DNA from: Marisediminicola senii
GTDB taxonomy: Bacteria; Actinomycetota; Actinomycetes; Actinomycetales; Microbacteriaceae
Assembly (NCBI RefSeq): GCF_011057645.1
Contig: NZ_JAALGE010000020.1
Location: 1 to 44,245 of the forward strand
Length of the DNA stretch: 44,245 bases
Reading direction: 5' to 3'
Shown here: piece by piece, positions 1-8,419 of the stretch
How the letters are laid out: each line of letters starts with the position of its first letter
Position numbering within the stretch: the first letter of the stretch is position 1
The notes under the pieces: generated by a model
Told to the model about the DNA's origin: nothing
What the model saw: the letters and a program-made list of their open reading frames with translations, nothing else
Database searches by the model: none
Translations under genes and position numbers: made by a program

Positions 1-109
1 GCTCCGGGCGCACCGCCGCGCTGGTGCCGCGGGGGCGCTGCGGGCCGCCCGCGCCGGGGCGGGGAGGGGTGCCTGCGCCGCGGGGGCGGGTGGGCGCGCT
101 AACGGCCAT
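1..109 (-). CDS. N-terminus of an unidentified protein, cut by the window edge
   Basis: An ATG at 107-109 opens a frame with no stop through to base 1, giving 36 codons rich in Pro, Arg, Gly and Ala and with no recognisable domain. Its start overlaps the end of the DUF58 gene by 11 bases, so it is the next gene of the same operon. In actinobacteria a MoxR ATPase and a DUF58 protein are commonly followed by a membrane transglutaminase-like (DUF3488/TgpA) protein. That identity is an inference from gene order only; nothing in the visible residues proves it. Confidence 0.5.
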   Translation of the reverse strand, partial: MAVSAPTRPRGAGTPPRPGAGGPQRPRGTSAAVRPE

Positions 110-1400
110 CGCGTGCACCCCGCATCTCGGAGACCGCGCGCCACACGCCGTCGACCGTGTCGTCGAGGCCCATCGGAACGCAGGTCCACCCCGCGGCGCG
201 CAGCCGGTCGACGACGGACGAGCCCGGCGCGGCCCCGATCACGAACGCGATCGCGAGTTCGAACGACGACGGCTCGCCGACGAGGCGGTCGACGGTCGCG
301 GCATCCGCCTCGGAGAGGATGGCGAAGACCGAGCCGCTGCCGGGTTCCGCGCGAAAGAACGGGTCGAGCGACGGGTCGGTCGAGTACCCGCCGGTCGTCT
401 CGGTGAGCGCGATCTCGGCGAGGGTCTCGAGGAACTCGTCGATGGCGGCGACCGAGTCGAGCTGGGTCGGCCCGGTCTCGACGATCTCGACCTCGAAGCC
501 GCCGCGCGCGAGGTGCAGGGCGATGGATGCCGCGAGCGAGATTGCCAACTCGAAGGCGGCGCTTTCTGCGTCGTCCTCCGACCGGAACACCAGTGAATCC
601 GTATAACCGACCAGCCGGGTGTCGAGGATGACGCGCGCCTCGGCGTGGCTGCGGGGCTCCTCCTGGCGCACCATGAGGTCGCCGTGCCTGGCAGTCGCCC
701 TCCAGTGCACGCGGCGGAGCGCATCGCCGCGGCGGTACTCGCGGGTCGAGAGGTCGTCGTCGCCGCCGACCGACCGCCGCACGAGCATCGAGCTGCCCTC
801 ACTGGCGAGCACCGCGAGCCCGGTATCTGGCATGTCGACGAGGCGCGGGGTCACGATGAGCCGGTCGGCCTGCCCGATCGAGATCTCGGTGCTGGCGAAT
901 CCGAACGGGTCGGCGAGCACGACCTCCATCGGCCCGATCGAGAATACGCCGCGGTGCGGGGGCAGCAGTTCGTAGCGGAAGCCGCCGGTGCCGACCGTTG
1001 AGGCCCGACCAAGCGCACGACCACGCGACGACGAGATCGGGGGCACCTGGGCGAAGCCGTCGGGCCCTGACGACCACGGGCGAACGTCGCGGCAGATGAG
1101 GTGCGGCGTCGGAACCACCCCGCGGTTGCGGATCTGCAGGTCGACGGTGGTGGCGTCGCCGAGCGAGACGACCGCCGGACTGAAGGTGCGGGTGACCTCG
1201 AGGCTCACCCGGCGAAAGCGGGCGATGACGTAGGCGATGCCGGGCAGCAGCAGAGCGAGCGCTCCCCCGTAGGCGAATTCGGCCATGTCGCCCACGTAGG
1301 CGACCACCATGAGTACCGCACCGACGGTCAGCAGGCCCCAGCCACGGCGCGAGAGCCGGGTGACCCTGCCGTCATCGGCCCGGAGCGGGAGGCGCGGCAT
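99..1400 (-). CDS. DUF58 domain protein (MoxR-associated, VWA-like)
   Basis: A 433-residue protein. Two adjacent hydrophobic segments near residues 22-60 anchor it in the membrane. The DUF58 core lies at about residues 200-260, with the family's 'REYRRGDALRRVHWRATARHGDLMVR' region (typical R-x-Y-x-x-G-D and I/V-x-W-x-x-T/S-A-R elements). The C-terminal third resembles a degenerate von Willebrand A fold. The gene lies 6 bases downstream of moxR and overlaps the next gene. DUF58 proteins are usually encoded with MoxR ATPases, which are thought to act as chaperones for metal- or VWA-containing partners at the envelope. The substrate is unknown. Family assignment is firm; function is only a family-level inference. 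Confidence 0.88.
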   Translation of the reverse strand: MPRLPLRADDGRVTRLSRRGWGLLTVGAVLMVVAYVGDMAEFAYGGALALLLPGIAYVIARFRRVSLEVTRTFSPAVVSLGDATTVDLQIRNRGVVPTPHLICRDVRPWSSGPDGFAQVPPISSSRGRALGRASTVGTGGFRYELLPPHRGVFSIGPMEVVLADPFGFASTEISIGQADRLIVTPRLVDMPDTGLAVLASEGSSMLVRRSVGGDDDLSTREYRRGDALRRVHWRATARHGDLMVRQEEPRSHAEARVILDTRLVGYTDSLVFRSEDDAESAAFELAISLAASIALHLARGGFEVEIVETGPTQLDSVAAIDEFLETLAEIALTETTGGYSTDPSLDPFFRAEPGSGSVFAILSEADAATVDRLVGEPSSFELAIAFVIGAAPGSSVVDRLRAAGWTCVPMGLDDTVDGVWRAVSEMRGARDGR

Positions 1401-1406
1401 CGTGGG

Positions 1407-2459
1407 TCACGCGGAGGGCGCGGAGCCCAGCGGAACCGGGGTCGCCGCGAGGATGCGGTACACGACGTCGGTGAGCGACGCCGACTGGGCGGCACCGGCG
1501 ACGGCCGCGAGCTTGGTGGAAGGGATCAGCCGGTGCACGAGTACCGGAACGGCGAGCGCGTCGATGTCGTCCGGCAGCACGAACTCGCGGCCGTCGAGGG
1601 CCGCGCGGGCCTTCGCGGCGCGCACGAGCTGCAGGGTCGCACGGGGGCTCGCCCCGAGGCGCAGGTCGCGGTCGACGCGGGTGGCCTGGCTGATGGCGAC
1701 GGCGTACTGCTCGACGGCACGGGAGACGAACACCGTGCGCACGGTGCGGATCATGGCGAGAAGCTGGTCGCCGGTGATGACCGGTCGCACGAGGTCGAGG
1801 GGGCTGCTCGTGCCGCGCGTCCTCAGCATGGCGAGTTCGGCCGCGGCATCCGGATATCCCATCGAAATGCGGATCATGAACCTGTCGCGCTGCGCCTCGG
1901 GAAGCGGGTATGTGCCCTGCATCTCGACCGGATTCTGGGTCGCGACGACCGTGAACGGCGAGGCGAGCTCGTGGGTGCTGCCGTCGACGGTGACCTGGTG
2001 CTCTTCCATGCTCTCGAGCAGCGCGGACTGGGTCTTCGGGCTCGCCCGGTTGATCTCGTCGCCGATGACGATGTTCGCGAACACCGGGCCCGGAATGAAC
2101 TCGAACTCGCGGCTGGCCTGATTGAACATCGAGACGCCGGTGATGTCGGATGGCAGCAGGTCGGGGGTGAATTGGATGCGGGAGACCGAGCAGTCCACGG
2201 ACCTGGCGAGTGCCCGCGCCAGCATGGTCTTGCCCACGCCTGGCACGTCTTCGATGAGCAGGTGCCCCTCGGCGAGCAGCACCGTCATGGCGAGCTCGAC
2301 CGCCTCCGGCTTGCCGTCGATGACGGTCTCGATGCTGTCGAATACGGCGTCGCTCAGGCGGCGGAACTCGTCGATCGGCAGGGTGTCGTGACGGGCGTCG
2401 GCCGGACGGTCACGGGCGCCGTGCGCGTCGAGGACGGGTTCGCTGGCAAGACTGCTCAC
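1407..2459 (-). CDS. MoxR family AAA+ ATPase
   Basis: A 350-residue AAA+ ATPase of the MoxR class. The Walker A motif (EDVPGVGKT) lies near residue 75 and the Walker B (VIGDEINRA) near residue 135. They are followed by the MoxR-typical 'P.TQSALLESMEE' and 'VATQNPVE..GTYPLPEAQ.DRF' sensor regions. The start is GTG at 2457-2459, preceded by GAGGAG six bases upstream. It leads the operon moxR-DUF58-(downstream gene). Members act as ATP-driven chaperones that mature a protein partner, usually the neighbouring DUF58/VWA products. A sigma70-like promoter candidate lies at 2507-2535. Confidence 0.93.
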   Translation of the reverse strand: MSSLASEPVLDAHGARDRPADARHDTLPIDEFRRLSDAVFDSIETVIDGKPEAVELAMTVLLAEGHLLIEDVPGVGKTMLARALARSVDCSVSRIQFTPDLLPSDITGVSMFNQASREFEFIPGPVFANIVIGDEINRASPKTQSALLESMEEHQVTVDGSTHELASPFTVVATQNPVEMQGTYPLPEAQRDRFMIRISMGYPDAAAELAMLRTRGTSSPLDLVRPVITGDQLLAMIRTVRTVFVSRAVEQYAVAISQATRVDRDLRLGASPRATLQLVRAAKARAALDGREFVLPDDIDALAVPVLVHRLIPSTKLAAVAGAAQSASLTDVVYRILAATPVPLGSAPSA

Positions 2460-2506
2460 GGTGCTCCTCGCGGTGGCGGTGATGACGTTTTGGTAACGCT
2501 GACGTC

Positions 2507-2535
2507 ATTGCAGTCTGCCAGACCAGATGTGTAAA
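2507..2535 (-). promoter_or_regulatory. Candidate promoter of the moxR operon
   Basis: On the minus strand TTTACA (2530-2535) and TGCAAT (2507-2512) are separated by 17 bases, about 50 bases before the moxR GTG. The spacer contains a short inverted repeat, GTCTG-C-CAGAC (2513-2523), that could be an operator. Assigned by sequence match only. Confidence 0.4.
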
Positions 2536-2564
2536 GCCCCAGAGTGCCCGGCAGCGCCCACGGC

Positions 2565-2672
2565 TTTCATCATTCAGGAGCGCCGCTGGTATTTGTTTCA
2601 TCATTCAGGAGCGCCGCGGGCATTCCTTTCATCATTCAGGAGCGCCGCGGGCATTCGTTTCAGGATTCAGGA
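2565..2672. repeat. 31-bp tandem repeat, three full copies plus a degenerate fourth
   Basis: Copies start at 2565, 2596 and 2627. Each begins TTTCATCATTCAGGA, continues GCGCCGC and ends in an AT-richer ATTyG-like tail. Copies 2 and 3 differ only in the last base. A fourth, degenerate copy (TTTCAGGATTCAGGA) starts at 2658. The array lies in the 317-bp gap between the end of cofE and the start of moxR and has no supported coding capacity. Its function is unknown. Confidence 0.9.
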
Positions 2673-2750
2673 AGATCTGGGGCTGGAGTAGCGAAATATG
2701 CCGCGTGATGGCGTGTCAGCGCGGCATCCACCCTTCGACCCCTCGAATGT

Positions 2751-2765
2751 TCCTGAATGATGAAA
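2751..2765 (-). repeat. Inverted copy of the 31-bp repeat core
   Basis: On the minus strand these bases read TTTCATCATTCAGGA, identical to the 15-bp core of the array at 2565-2672. They are followed by AC and ATTCG, so the GC-rich middle of the unit is missing but its tail is kept. The copy begins about 12 bases downstream of the cofE stop codon. It could form a long-range hairpin with any of the forward copies. Confidence 0.85.
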
Positions 2766-2776
2766 GCTGACGCACG

Positions 2777-3649
2777 TCAGTGGTCGGCCGCACCGCGGAA
2801 GCGCTCCGCGCGCTCGGCACGGGCTTCGGCCAGGCCGGCCGCGCGCTCGGCACGGGCTGCGGCAAGGCCGGCCGCGTAGCCGTCTGCCCGGCCCGCCGCG
2901 TGCCCCTCGGCGTGCCCGTCCGCATGCCCCTCCGCGTGCGCCTCGTCGCTGCCGAGGCGGAACATGTCGTTCTCGGCCGGGCGGATGAGTCGCGCCGCCC
3001 CCGGTTCGTCGAGGTCGGCGACGAGACGCCCGAGCCCGCGCACGACGGCGACCGGCAACCCGTCGGCCTTGCCCTTCACGAGGTCGGTCGCGCCGGCGAG
3101 CTCGTCGGCGACCGCCGGCAGCGTCACGTTGAGCGGGCGGCCGTTGGCGTCCGTGGTTCCGCGGAGGTCGTCGATCACGCGCAGGCCGGCCGCGCCGATC
3201 GCGACGTCGGTCTGCCCGTCACGCCAGGGGCGGCCGAGGGTGTCGGTGATGACGACGCCCACGGGCACTCCGAACCGCTCTCGCAGCGCCCGGCAGATGG
3301 CGTGCGCCGACGCATCCGGATCGAGGGGAAGAAGGAGGACGGTGCCCTCCGGGGTGTTGCTGCCGTCGACACCGGCCGCCGCCATCACGAGCCCCAACCG
3401 GTTCTCGACGATGCGGGTGACGCCGTTCGGGTGCGTTCGGCTCGCGACGAGCCGCACCGTCTCTGCGGTGATCGCGTTCTCGCGGTCGGCCGCGGCGATC
3501 GTGCGGCCCTCGGCCTTCGACACGATCTTGCTGGTGACCGACACGATGTCGCCCTCCTCGAGCGACCCGACCGCGTCGCCGATCAGGCGCGCGAGGTCGT
3601 CACCGGCGACGATCTCGCCGATGCCCTCGACAGCCCATACCGAGAACAC
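2777..3649 (-). CDS. cofE: Coenzyme F420-0:L-glutamate ligase
   Basis: CofE adds L-glutamates to F420-0 using GTP, forming the gamma-glutamyl tail of F420. The 290-residue product shows the family features: an N-terminal '[32 protein letters not shown]' region, the acidic/His segment '[27 protein letters not shown]', and '[22 protein letters not shown]'. The GTG start directly abuts the TGA of the preceding F420-dependent oxidoreductase gene (TGAGTG), so the two are probably translated together. The last ~55 residues form an Ala/Glu/His/Arg-rich repetitive tail beyond the usual CofE domain. There is no nitroreductase-like FbiB C-terminal domain. Confidence 0.93.
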   Translation of the reverse strand: MFSVWAVEGIGEIVAGDDLARLIGDAVGSLEEGDIVSVTSKIVSKAEGRTIAAADRENAITAETVRLVASRTHPNGVTRIVENRLGLVMAAAGVDGSNTPEGTVLLLPLDPDASAHAICRALRERFGVPVGVVITDTLGRPWRDGQTDVAIGAAGLRVIDDLRGTTDANGRPLNVTLPAVADELAGATDLVKGKADGLPVAVVRGLGRLVADLDEPGAARLIRPAENDMFRLGSDEAHAEGHADGHAEGHAAGRADGYAAGLAAARAERAAGLAEARAERAERFRGAADH

Positions 3650-4657
3650 TCAGCGCACCAGGGCGGGCAGCACCGAGCGCCCGAAGACGTCGATCCACTC
3701 CCGCTGGTTGCGGCCGGCGTTGTGCAGGTAGATGCGGTCGAAACCGAGGTCGACGAATTGCTGGATGTAGGCACGGTGCACGTCGGGATCGGCGCTCACC
3801 GGCATCCGTCCCTCGAAGTCTGCTGGCCTGACCATGCGTGCGATCTGCTCCAATTCGAACGGCGACCGGATGTCGCTTCGGGGAAACCTCATGGCACCGT
3901 TGGGCCACTCGGTGACGGCATTCTGCATCGCTTTCTCGTCGGTCTCGGCCCAGCTCAGGTGCAGGCGCAGCACCGTCGTCATGGTGGATGCATCCTTGCC
4001 GACCTCACGCGCGCCATCGGCGAACCGCTGCAGCAGGGTCGCGACCTTCTCGATCGGCGCTGCCTCCGTGATGAGCCCGTCGACCGTGCGCCCGGCGCGC
4101 TTGGCGGCGACGGGCCCGGCGGTCGCGACGAGGATCTCGGGCGCGACCTCCGGCATGGTCCACAGCCGGGTGGACTCGAGCTTGTAGAAGTGGCCGTCGT
4201 GGCGCACGTCCTTGCCGGCGAGCCCCGACGCGAACAGCTTCTTGATGATGTCGACGGCCTCGAACATGCGATTGATGCGCTCGGGGGCCTCCGGCCAGTA
4301 CTGGCCGATCACGTGCTCGTTGAGGGCCTCACCGCTGCCGAGTCCGAGCCAGTGCCTGCCGGGATACATCGCGGCGAGGGTCGCCGACGCCTGCGCGACC
4401 ATCGCGGGGTGCCAGCGGAAAGTGGGCGCGGTGACACCGGTGCCCAGGTCTCCGGTGGTGGTCTGCCCGAGGGCGCCGAGCACGTTCCACACGAACGACG
4501 CCTGCCCCTGGGCCGGAACCCAGGGCTGGAAGTGGTCGGCCGCCATGATGCCGCGAAACCCGGCCCGCTCGGCGTGCGCCGCGAAGTCGAGGATCTCGGT
4601 CGGGTTGAACCTCTCGAGCATCGCGGCGTAGCCGATGTGGGCGGCGGTGGGAGGCAT
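3650..4657 (-). CDS. Luciferase-like (LLM) F420-dependent oxidoreductase, G6PDH-like family
   Basis: A 335-residue TIM-barrel luciferase-like protein that probably uses F420 for hydride transfer. Visible family features are 'AADHFQPWVPAQGQ' near residue 40, 'LGTGVTAPTFRWHPAMVAQASATLAAMYPGRHWLGLGSGEALNE' and 'EILVATAGPVAAKRAGRTVDGLI'. These match F420-dependent glucose-6-phosphate dehydrogenase and its relatives, but identity to the Fgd at 5843-6862 is only partial, so the substrate is probably different. ATG at 4655-4657 was chosen because the family homology starts there; the frame is open further upstream but that part is low-complexity. GGGAG lies just upstream. The gene is directly coupled to cofE. 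Confidence 0.88.
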   Translation of the reverse strand: MPPTAAHIGYAAMLERFNPTEILDFAAHAERAGFRGIMAADHFQPWVPAQGQASFVWNVLGALGQTTTGDLGTGVTAPTFRWHPAMVAQASATLAAMYPGRHWLGLGSGEALNEHVIGQYWPEAPERINRMFEAVDIIKKLFASGLAGKDVRHDGHFYKLESTRLWTMPEVAPEILVATAGPVAAKRAGRTVDGLITEAAPIEKVATLLQRFADGAREVGKDASTMTTVLRLHLSWAETDEKAMQNAVTEWPNGAMRFPRSDIRSPFELEQIARMVRPADFEGRMPVSADPDVHRAYIQQFVDLGFDRIYLHNAGRNQREWIDVFGRSVLPALVR

Positions 4658-4706
4658 GCTCCCATTGTCGGCCAGGATGACCGGTTCTCGATTACCGCTG
4701 TGTTCT

Positions 4707-5126
4707 TCAGCCCTGTGCGTTGGTGCCCTGTGGGTTGGCGGCCTGTGCGTTGGTGGACCCGCCCGCGGGCTCGTACGACCACAGCTCGGCGCTGATGCCG
4801 ACGGGCCCACGGCCCGCGTGGGCGTGGGGTGCGTCTGCTGCACTGGCTGCCGGTGCGTCGGTGGATGCTGCGCCGTCGGGCTTCTCCGAGCCGCCGCGGT
4901 GTCCGTGCGCAAACGATGGCGACTCGACCCAGGCCTGGAAGCTCGCGTCATCGCTCCAGCGGGTGATCACGAGCCAGGTGGTTCGGTCGTCGGTGGGCTT
5001 GAGCAGCTCGAAGCCCTCGAACCCCGGCTGGCCGTCGACGGCTCCGGCGCGGGCGGCGAAGCGGTGTGCGAGTTCGTCCCCGCTGTCGGCCGGAACGGTG
5101 ATGGCGTTGATCTTGATGATGCTCAT
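4707..5126 (-). CDS. MhuD/IsdG-like haem-degrading monooxygenase (ABM fold)
   Basis: A 139-residue ABM-fold protein. Its first ~78 residues closely resemble mycobacterial MhuD, which cleaves haem to mycobilin and iron. They include the N-terminal VKINAI-type strand with Asn7, a central G-F-E-G-F-E-L-L segment, FQAW with Trp66, and a His near residues 74-76 in the position of the haem ligand. An Ala/Ser/Pro/His-rich insertion of roughly 25 residues follows the His, before the last strand (GISAELWSYE). The C-terminus is a short pentapeptide-like repeat (NAQAA/NPQGT/NAQG). GAGGAG precedes the ATG. It lies 49 bases upstream of the F420 oxidoreductase gene. Confidence 0.85.
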   Translation of the reverse strand: MSIIKINAITVPADSGDELAHRFAARAGAVDGQPGFEGFELLKPTDDRTTWLVITRWSDDASFQAWVESPSFAHGHRGGSEKPDGAASTDAPAASAADAPHAHAGRGPVGISAELWSYEPAGGSTNAQAANPQGTNAQG

Positions 5127-5289
5127 CGGGCTCTCCTCGGTTTGGCGAATGCACGCCTCGCGGGTGCACGGCAATGCTTCCACGCCCGGCTGGGCGGCCG
5201 GTGCGGCTCGAATCGGCCAGCGCATATTCTGGGGGCACCGCGTCGCGCCTCTTCGGTTCGCGAGCGCCAGCATCCGATTCGAGGCAGCC

Positions 5290-5778
5290 ATGCACATCTC
5301 CATCCCGTTCGTCGAGGTGCTCGCCCTCGCCGCGTCGCAGGGTCCGTTGCCTCCCATGGTCGCGGGGCTGCGCAGCGAGGGGTCGACGGCGCACGCCGAC
5401 ATCGACCTGCGGGAGGTTCCGAGCACCTCGACCGCGATGCGGTTCGCGCTCGCTGCCGCCGGCACCGTGACCGTCACGGCCAGGGTCGTGTCGTTCGCAG
5501 CCGGTGTCGCCACGGTCGCCGTGACGGCGCACGCGTGGGGGCTGCCCGCCCACAAGCTGCTGCCCTACCTCGTCGATCCGATCGCCGGGGCGGTGCGCAA
5601 GGCCGGGCTGCCCGACGGAATCGTCCGCATCGAGCGGGGCGACGGCGACCCCGTCGTACTCGTCGACGTGCAGAAGGCGGTCGATTCGCGCGTCGAGGGC
5701 CTGGTCGTGACGGGCGTCGCGCTCACCGATGACCAGGTCGTGGTGGATGCCGCTGTCGGGGCGTTTCGGCGGCTGTGA
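5290..5778 (+). CDS. Conserved-looking protein of unknown function (162 aa)
   Basis: I do not recognise this family. ATG at 5290 is preceded by GAGG at suitable distance. The product has no signal peptide or membrane segment and alternates hydrophobic strands with short turns, suggesting a beta-rich fold. It has two similar halves around 'VTVTARVVSFAAGVATVAVTAHAWG' and 'VEGLVVTGVALTDDQVVVDAAVG'. It is divergent from the MhuD-like gene (163 bases between starts) and convergent with fgd, with a GC hairpin between the 3' ends. The 163-base gap upstream must contain both divergent promoters, but I see no strong match. Confidence 0.7.
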   Translation: MHISIPFVEVLALAASQGPLPPMVAGLRSEGSTAHADIDLREVPSTSTAMRFALAAAGTVTVTARVVSFAAGVATVAVTAHAWGLPAHKLLPYLVDPIAGAVRKAGLPDGIVRIERGDGDPVVLVDVQKAVDSRVEGLVVTGVALTDDQVVVDAAVGAFRRL

Positions 5779-5781
5779 CGG

Positions 5782-5810
5782 GCGGCGGCGCTCAAGACGC
5801 GCGCCGCCGC
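5782..5810. terminator. GC-rich hairpin between convergent genes
   Basis: A perfect 10-bp stem (5782-5791 with 5801-5810) closes a 9-base loop between the ends of the unknown gene (5778) and fgd (5843). There is no T-tract on either strand, as is common for actinobacterial terminators. It could serve both convergent transcripts. Confidence 0.5.
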
Positions 5811-5842
5811 ATCCACTCGGCTTCTGGGGTGTCCCGGCGTGA

Positions 5843-6862
5843 CTAGGCGAGTGCGCGCAGTCGGGGCGCGAGGTCGCGTTCGAACAGGGTGAGGAAGCGG
5901 CGCTGGTCCTGTCCCGGCGCGTGGAACACCAGGTGGTTCATGCCGTATCCGACGTACTTGGCGATCTCGGCGACGACCTCGTCGGGGTCGGATCCGACGA
6001 TCCAGCGCGAGGCGATCTGCTCGATGGGCAGCGCGTCGGCCGCCTTCTCCATCTCGACCGGGTCGGTGATGTCGTGCTTCTGTTCCTTCGAGAGCGCGAG
6101 CGGGGCCCAGAAGCGCGTGTTCTCGAGGGCGACGTCGGCGTCGGTGTCGTACGAGAGCTTGATCTCGATCATGCGGTCGATGCTCTCGAACTCGCGGCCG
6201 ACCTTCTCCGCGCCCTCCTTGACGGCGGGGATGAGCGCGTCGGTGTACAACTCCGATCCCTTGCCCGAGGTGCAGATGAAGCCGTCGCCGGAGCGTCCGG
6301 CGTAGCGGGCCACGACCGGTCCGCCCGCGGCGATGTAGACGGGGATGCCGCCCTCCGGACGGTCGTAGATGCTCGCGTCGTGTGTTGAGTAGTACTCGCC
6401 CTCGAAGTTGACTCGGTCTTCTGTCCACAGCTGGCGCATGAGCTGCACGGCCTCGCGCAGGCGGGCGAAGCGCTCCTTGAACTCGGGCCAGTGCTGCTCG
6501 CCCGCGCCGCGGAAGCCGGTCGCGACCTCGTTCAGGGCCTCCCCGGTGCCGACGCCGAGCATGATGCGACCCGGGTAGAGCACGCCGAGGGTCGCGAAGG
6601 CCTGGGCGAGAACGGCGGGGTTGTAGCGGAACGTCGGCGTCATCACCGAGGTGCCGATCTGGATCGTGCTGGTGCGCTCGCCGACCGCCGCCATCCAGGC
6701 GAGCGAGAAGGGGGCGTGCCCGCCCTCGTGGCGCCAGGGCTGGAAGTGGTCGCTCACGGCGACGCTCTCCATGCCGTGCTGCTCGGCGGCGACGCCGATC
6801 TCCACCAGCTCGCGGGGGTCGAATTGCTCTGCGGATGCCTTGTAGCCGAGTTTGAGGGTCAC
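5843..6862 (-). CDS. fgd: F420-dependent glucose-6-phosphate dehydrogenase
   Basis: Fgd oxidises glucose-6-phosphate to 6-phosphogluconolactone and reduces F420 to F420H2, the main source of reduced F420 in actinobacteria. The 339-residue product follows mycobacterial Fgd1 throughout. Visible segments include [12 protein letters not shown] at the N-terminus, [17 protein letters not shown] (with the conserved Asp/His pair), [29 protein letters not shown] and [17 protein letters not shown]. The C-terminus is [16 protein letters not shown]. The GTG at 6860-6862 is chosen because the family homology begins exactly there. The gene is divergent from a LuxR-type regulator across a G-rich intergenic region. 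Confidence 0.96.
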   Translation of the reverse strand: MTLKLGYKASAEQFDPRELVEIGVAAEQHGMESVAVSDHFQPWRHEGGHAPFSLAWMAAVGERTSTIQIGTSVMTPTFRYNPAVLAQAFATLGVLYPGRIMLGVGTGEALNEVATGFRGAGEQHWPEFKERFARLREAVQLMRQLWTEDRVNFEGEYYSTHDASIYDRPEGGIPVYIAAGGPVVARYAGRSGDGFICTSGKGSELYTDALIPAVKEGAEKVGREFESIDRMIEIKLSYDTDADVALENTRFWAPLALSKEQKHDITDPVEMEKAADALPIEQIASRWIVGSDPDEVVAEIAKYVGYGMNHLVFHAPGQDQRRFLTLFERDLAPRLRALA

Positions 6863-6893
6863 GGGTCCATTCTGTCGTGCCGGGCTGGAGGTT

Positions 6894-6916
6894 GGGGGTG
6901 GGGTGGGGGTTGTGGG
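6894..6916 (+). other. Potential G-quadruplex (four G-runs)
   Basis: Within 23 bases there are runs of 5, 4, 5 and 3 G separated by loops of 1, 1 and 4 bases. It lies in the 130-bp divergent region between fgd and the LuxR-type gene. Short loops and three or more tetrads are what stable quadruplexes need. No experimental support is available here. Confidence 0.55.
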
Positions 6917-6992
6917 CGGTGTCGGTGTTTCTGGGGGGCGATCCAACTGAGGGTATCGCCAGGCCCATGCAGATCGATATCCTGCGGTCATC

Positions 6993-8273
6993 GTGTTGGA
7001 CCAGGTGCGCGGGTTCACGTCTGTTGTGCGCGTCCCGCGCTCTCGTGCGGCGGCGCCCGCTGTCGTGCTCGCCGTCTGCCTGGTCGCGGTGGTCGCCCTC
7101 GCCTTCCACTGGATGGATGGCCTCCGAACATTCGTGACGCACCCGGTCGCAACACTGGCGCTGGCAGGATCGGCGACCGGGATCGCGATGCTCGGCGCGC
7201 GCCGTGGTGCACTCGGCGACCGGGCGGGTAGTCGCTGGCTGTTCGGCCTTGCCGTCGGGGTCGCGGCGTATCTGGGGCTGGGGGCGCTTGCCACGACGCT
7301 CACACAGGGAGGGTCGCCGGTCACTCCCGCCGTCGTGGGGCTGTGGAACGCGTGGTGGGCGGTTCCGCTCGCCACCGTGCAGCTGGCCGCACTGCGCACG
7401 ATGCCGCGGACGCGTGGGTGGTCCATCGCCTTCGGCGCGCTGGCCGGCCTCTCGGTCCTGTTCGCGGCAGTGCTGGCCGAGCCCGTGGATCCGTTCGCCG
7501 GGGTACCGCCCGCTGCCCCGGAGGGGTGGTCGTCTCCACCCGTGGCCGGTGCGCTCGTCACCCTCTACTTTCTGGCAACGGTCACCACGCCCGTACTGCT
7601 CGCGGTCCGACTCGCCCACGCCGACCGGGCGCGGCGAGTCGCCGGTCTCCTCGCGGTGGCCGCAGCGGCGATCCCGCCGCTCCTGGTCGTGGTGTGCGTC
7701 GGCCTGGCCGTCGCGCGCGACCCCGGGAACGTGTCGGCGTCGATCGGCAGCGTGGGGTACCTCGTGTCCATCGCGGTGGGCTGCCTCGCGGCATCCATCG
7801 CCCTCTCCCTCGTGCGGCCGACCGCAGACGGACCGGCGATGAGGCGCATCGTCGGCGGGATCCTCGGGGGTTACGCGGCAGTCGGCGTGGTGCTCTCGGC
7901 GACCTGGCTCGGCGCGATGCTGGTGCCGGCCGGACCCCTCGTCTCCGGTCTCGTCGTGGCGGCCATCACCCTCTCGGTCGGCACGGGGTGGTGGCTAGCC
8001 GTGTCGGCCATCCTCGGGTGGCTTGCGACCCACGAGAAACCGGATCCCGCAGTGCGGCTGGCGCTCCTGAGCCCGCGGGAGCGGGAGGTGATGGCGCTGC
8101 TCGCTGACGGTGTTCGCGACGCGGAGATCGCTGCCCGCCTGCACCTGTCGGAGCGCACCGTGGAGAGCCACCTGACCCGGATCTTCGCCAAGTTGGGACT
8201 GGATACCGGCGACGGGCGCAACCGACGGGTACTCGCGGTGCGCGCGTGGACAGAAGCCGGCGCGGGATCGTAG
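6993..8273 (+). CDS. Membrane-bound LuxR-family transcriptional regulator
   Basis: A 426-residue protein. Most of it (about residues 20-340) is hydrophobic, with around nine or ten predicted membrane segments. A LuxR/NarL-type helix-turn-helix follows at about residues 355-415 ([43 protein letters not shown]). It therefore looks like a one-component sensor-regulator that binds DNA from the membrane. The start is GTG (6993-6995), with a possible -10 (TATCCT) nine bases upstream. No receiver domain is present. The signal and targets are unknown; the membrane protein gene immediately downstream is the obvious candidate target. Confidence 0.88.
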   Translation: MLDQVRGFTSVVRVPRSRAAAPAVVLAVCLVAVVALAFHWMDGLRTFVTHPVATLALAGSATGIAMLGARRGALGDRAGSRWLFGLAVGVAAYLGLGALATTLTQGGSPVTPAVVGLWNAWWAVPLATVQLAALRTMPRTRGWSIAFGALAGLSVLFAAVLAEPVDPFAGVPPAAPEGWSSPPVAGALVTLYFLATVTTPVLLAVRLAHADRARRVAGLLAVAAAAIPPLLVVVCVGLAVARDPGNVSASIGSVGYLVSIAVGCLAASIALSLVRPTADGPAMRRIVGGILGGYAAVGVVLSATWLGAMLVPAGPLVSGLVVAAITLSVGTGWWLAVSAILGWLATHEKPDPAVRLALLSPREREVMALLADGVRDAEIAARLHLSERTVESHLTRIFAKLGLDTGDGRNRRVLAVRAWTEAGAGS

Positions 8274-8293
8274 AGCGAGCTGGCGGCATTTCA

Positions 8294-8335
8294 CGGGCCG
8301 GATTGGGCAGGTTGCGGGCCGGATTGGGCAGGTTA
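8294..8335 (+). repeat. 21-bp direct repeat, two copies
   Basis: Positions 8294-8314 and 8315-8335 share the unit beginning CGGGCCGGATTGGGCAGGTT and differ only at the last base. They lie between the LuxR-type gene and the following membrane protein gene, about 85-125 bases before its start. They could be paired binding sites for the regulator; this is inference from position. Confidence 0.7.
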
Positions 8336-8419
8336 CGGGAAAGTCCGGATACCCGAGACGGTCCACGACGCGGATTCTGGGGGCGGCGGGAGGTTCCCGC
8401 CCCAACGAGAGGTCACCCC

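Noticed and set aside
2500-2507. TGACGTCA palindrome near the moxR promoter
   Set aside because: An 8-bp palindrome is expected by chance in a window of this size and has no second copy near other promoters.
2565-2672. Possible CRISPR array
   Set aside because: The repeats are contiguous 31-bp units without unique spacers of regular length, and no cas genes are nearby.
2780-4795. Long plus-strand open frame opposite cofE and the F420 oxidoreductase
   Set aside because: It is an antisense shadow of well-identified genes, with a charged, low-complexity product typical of high-GC DNA.
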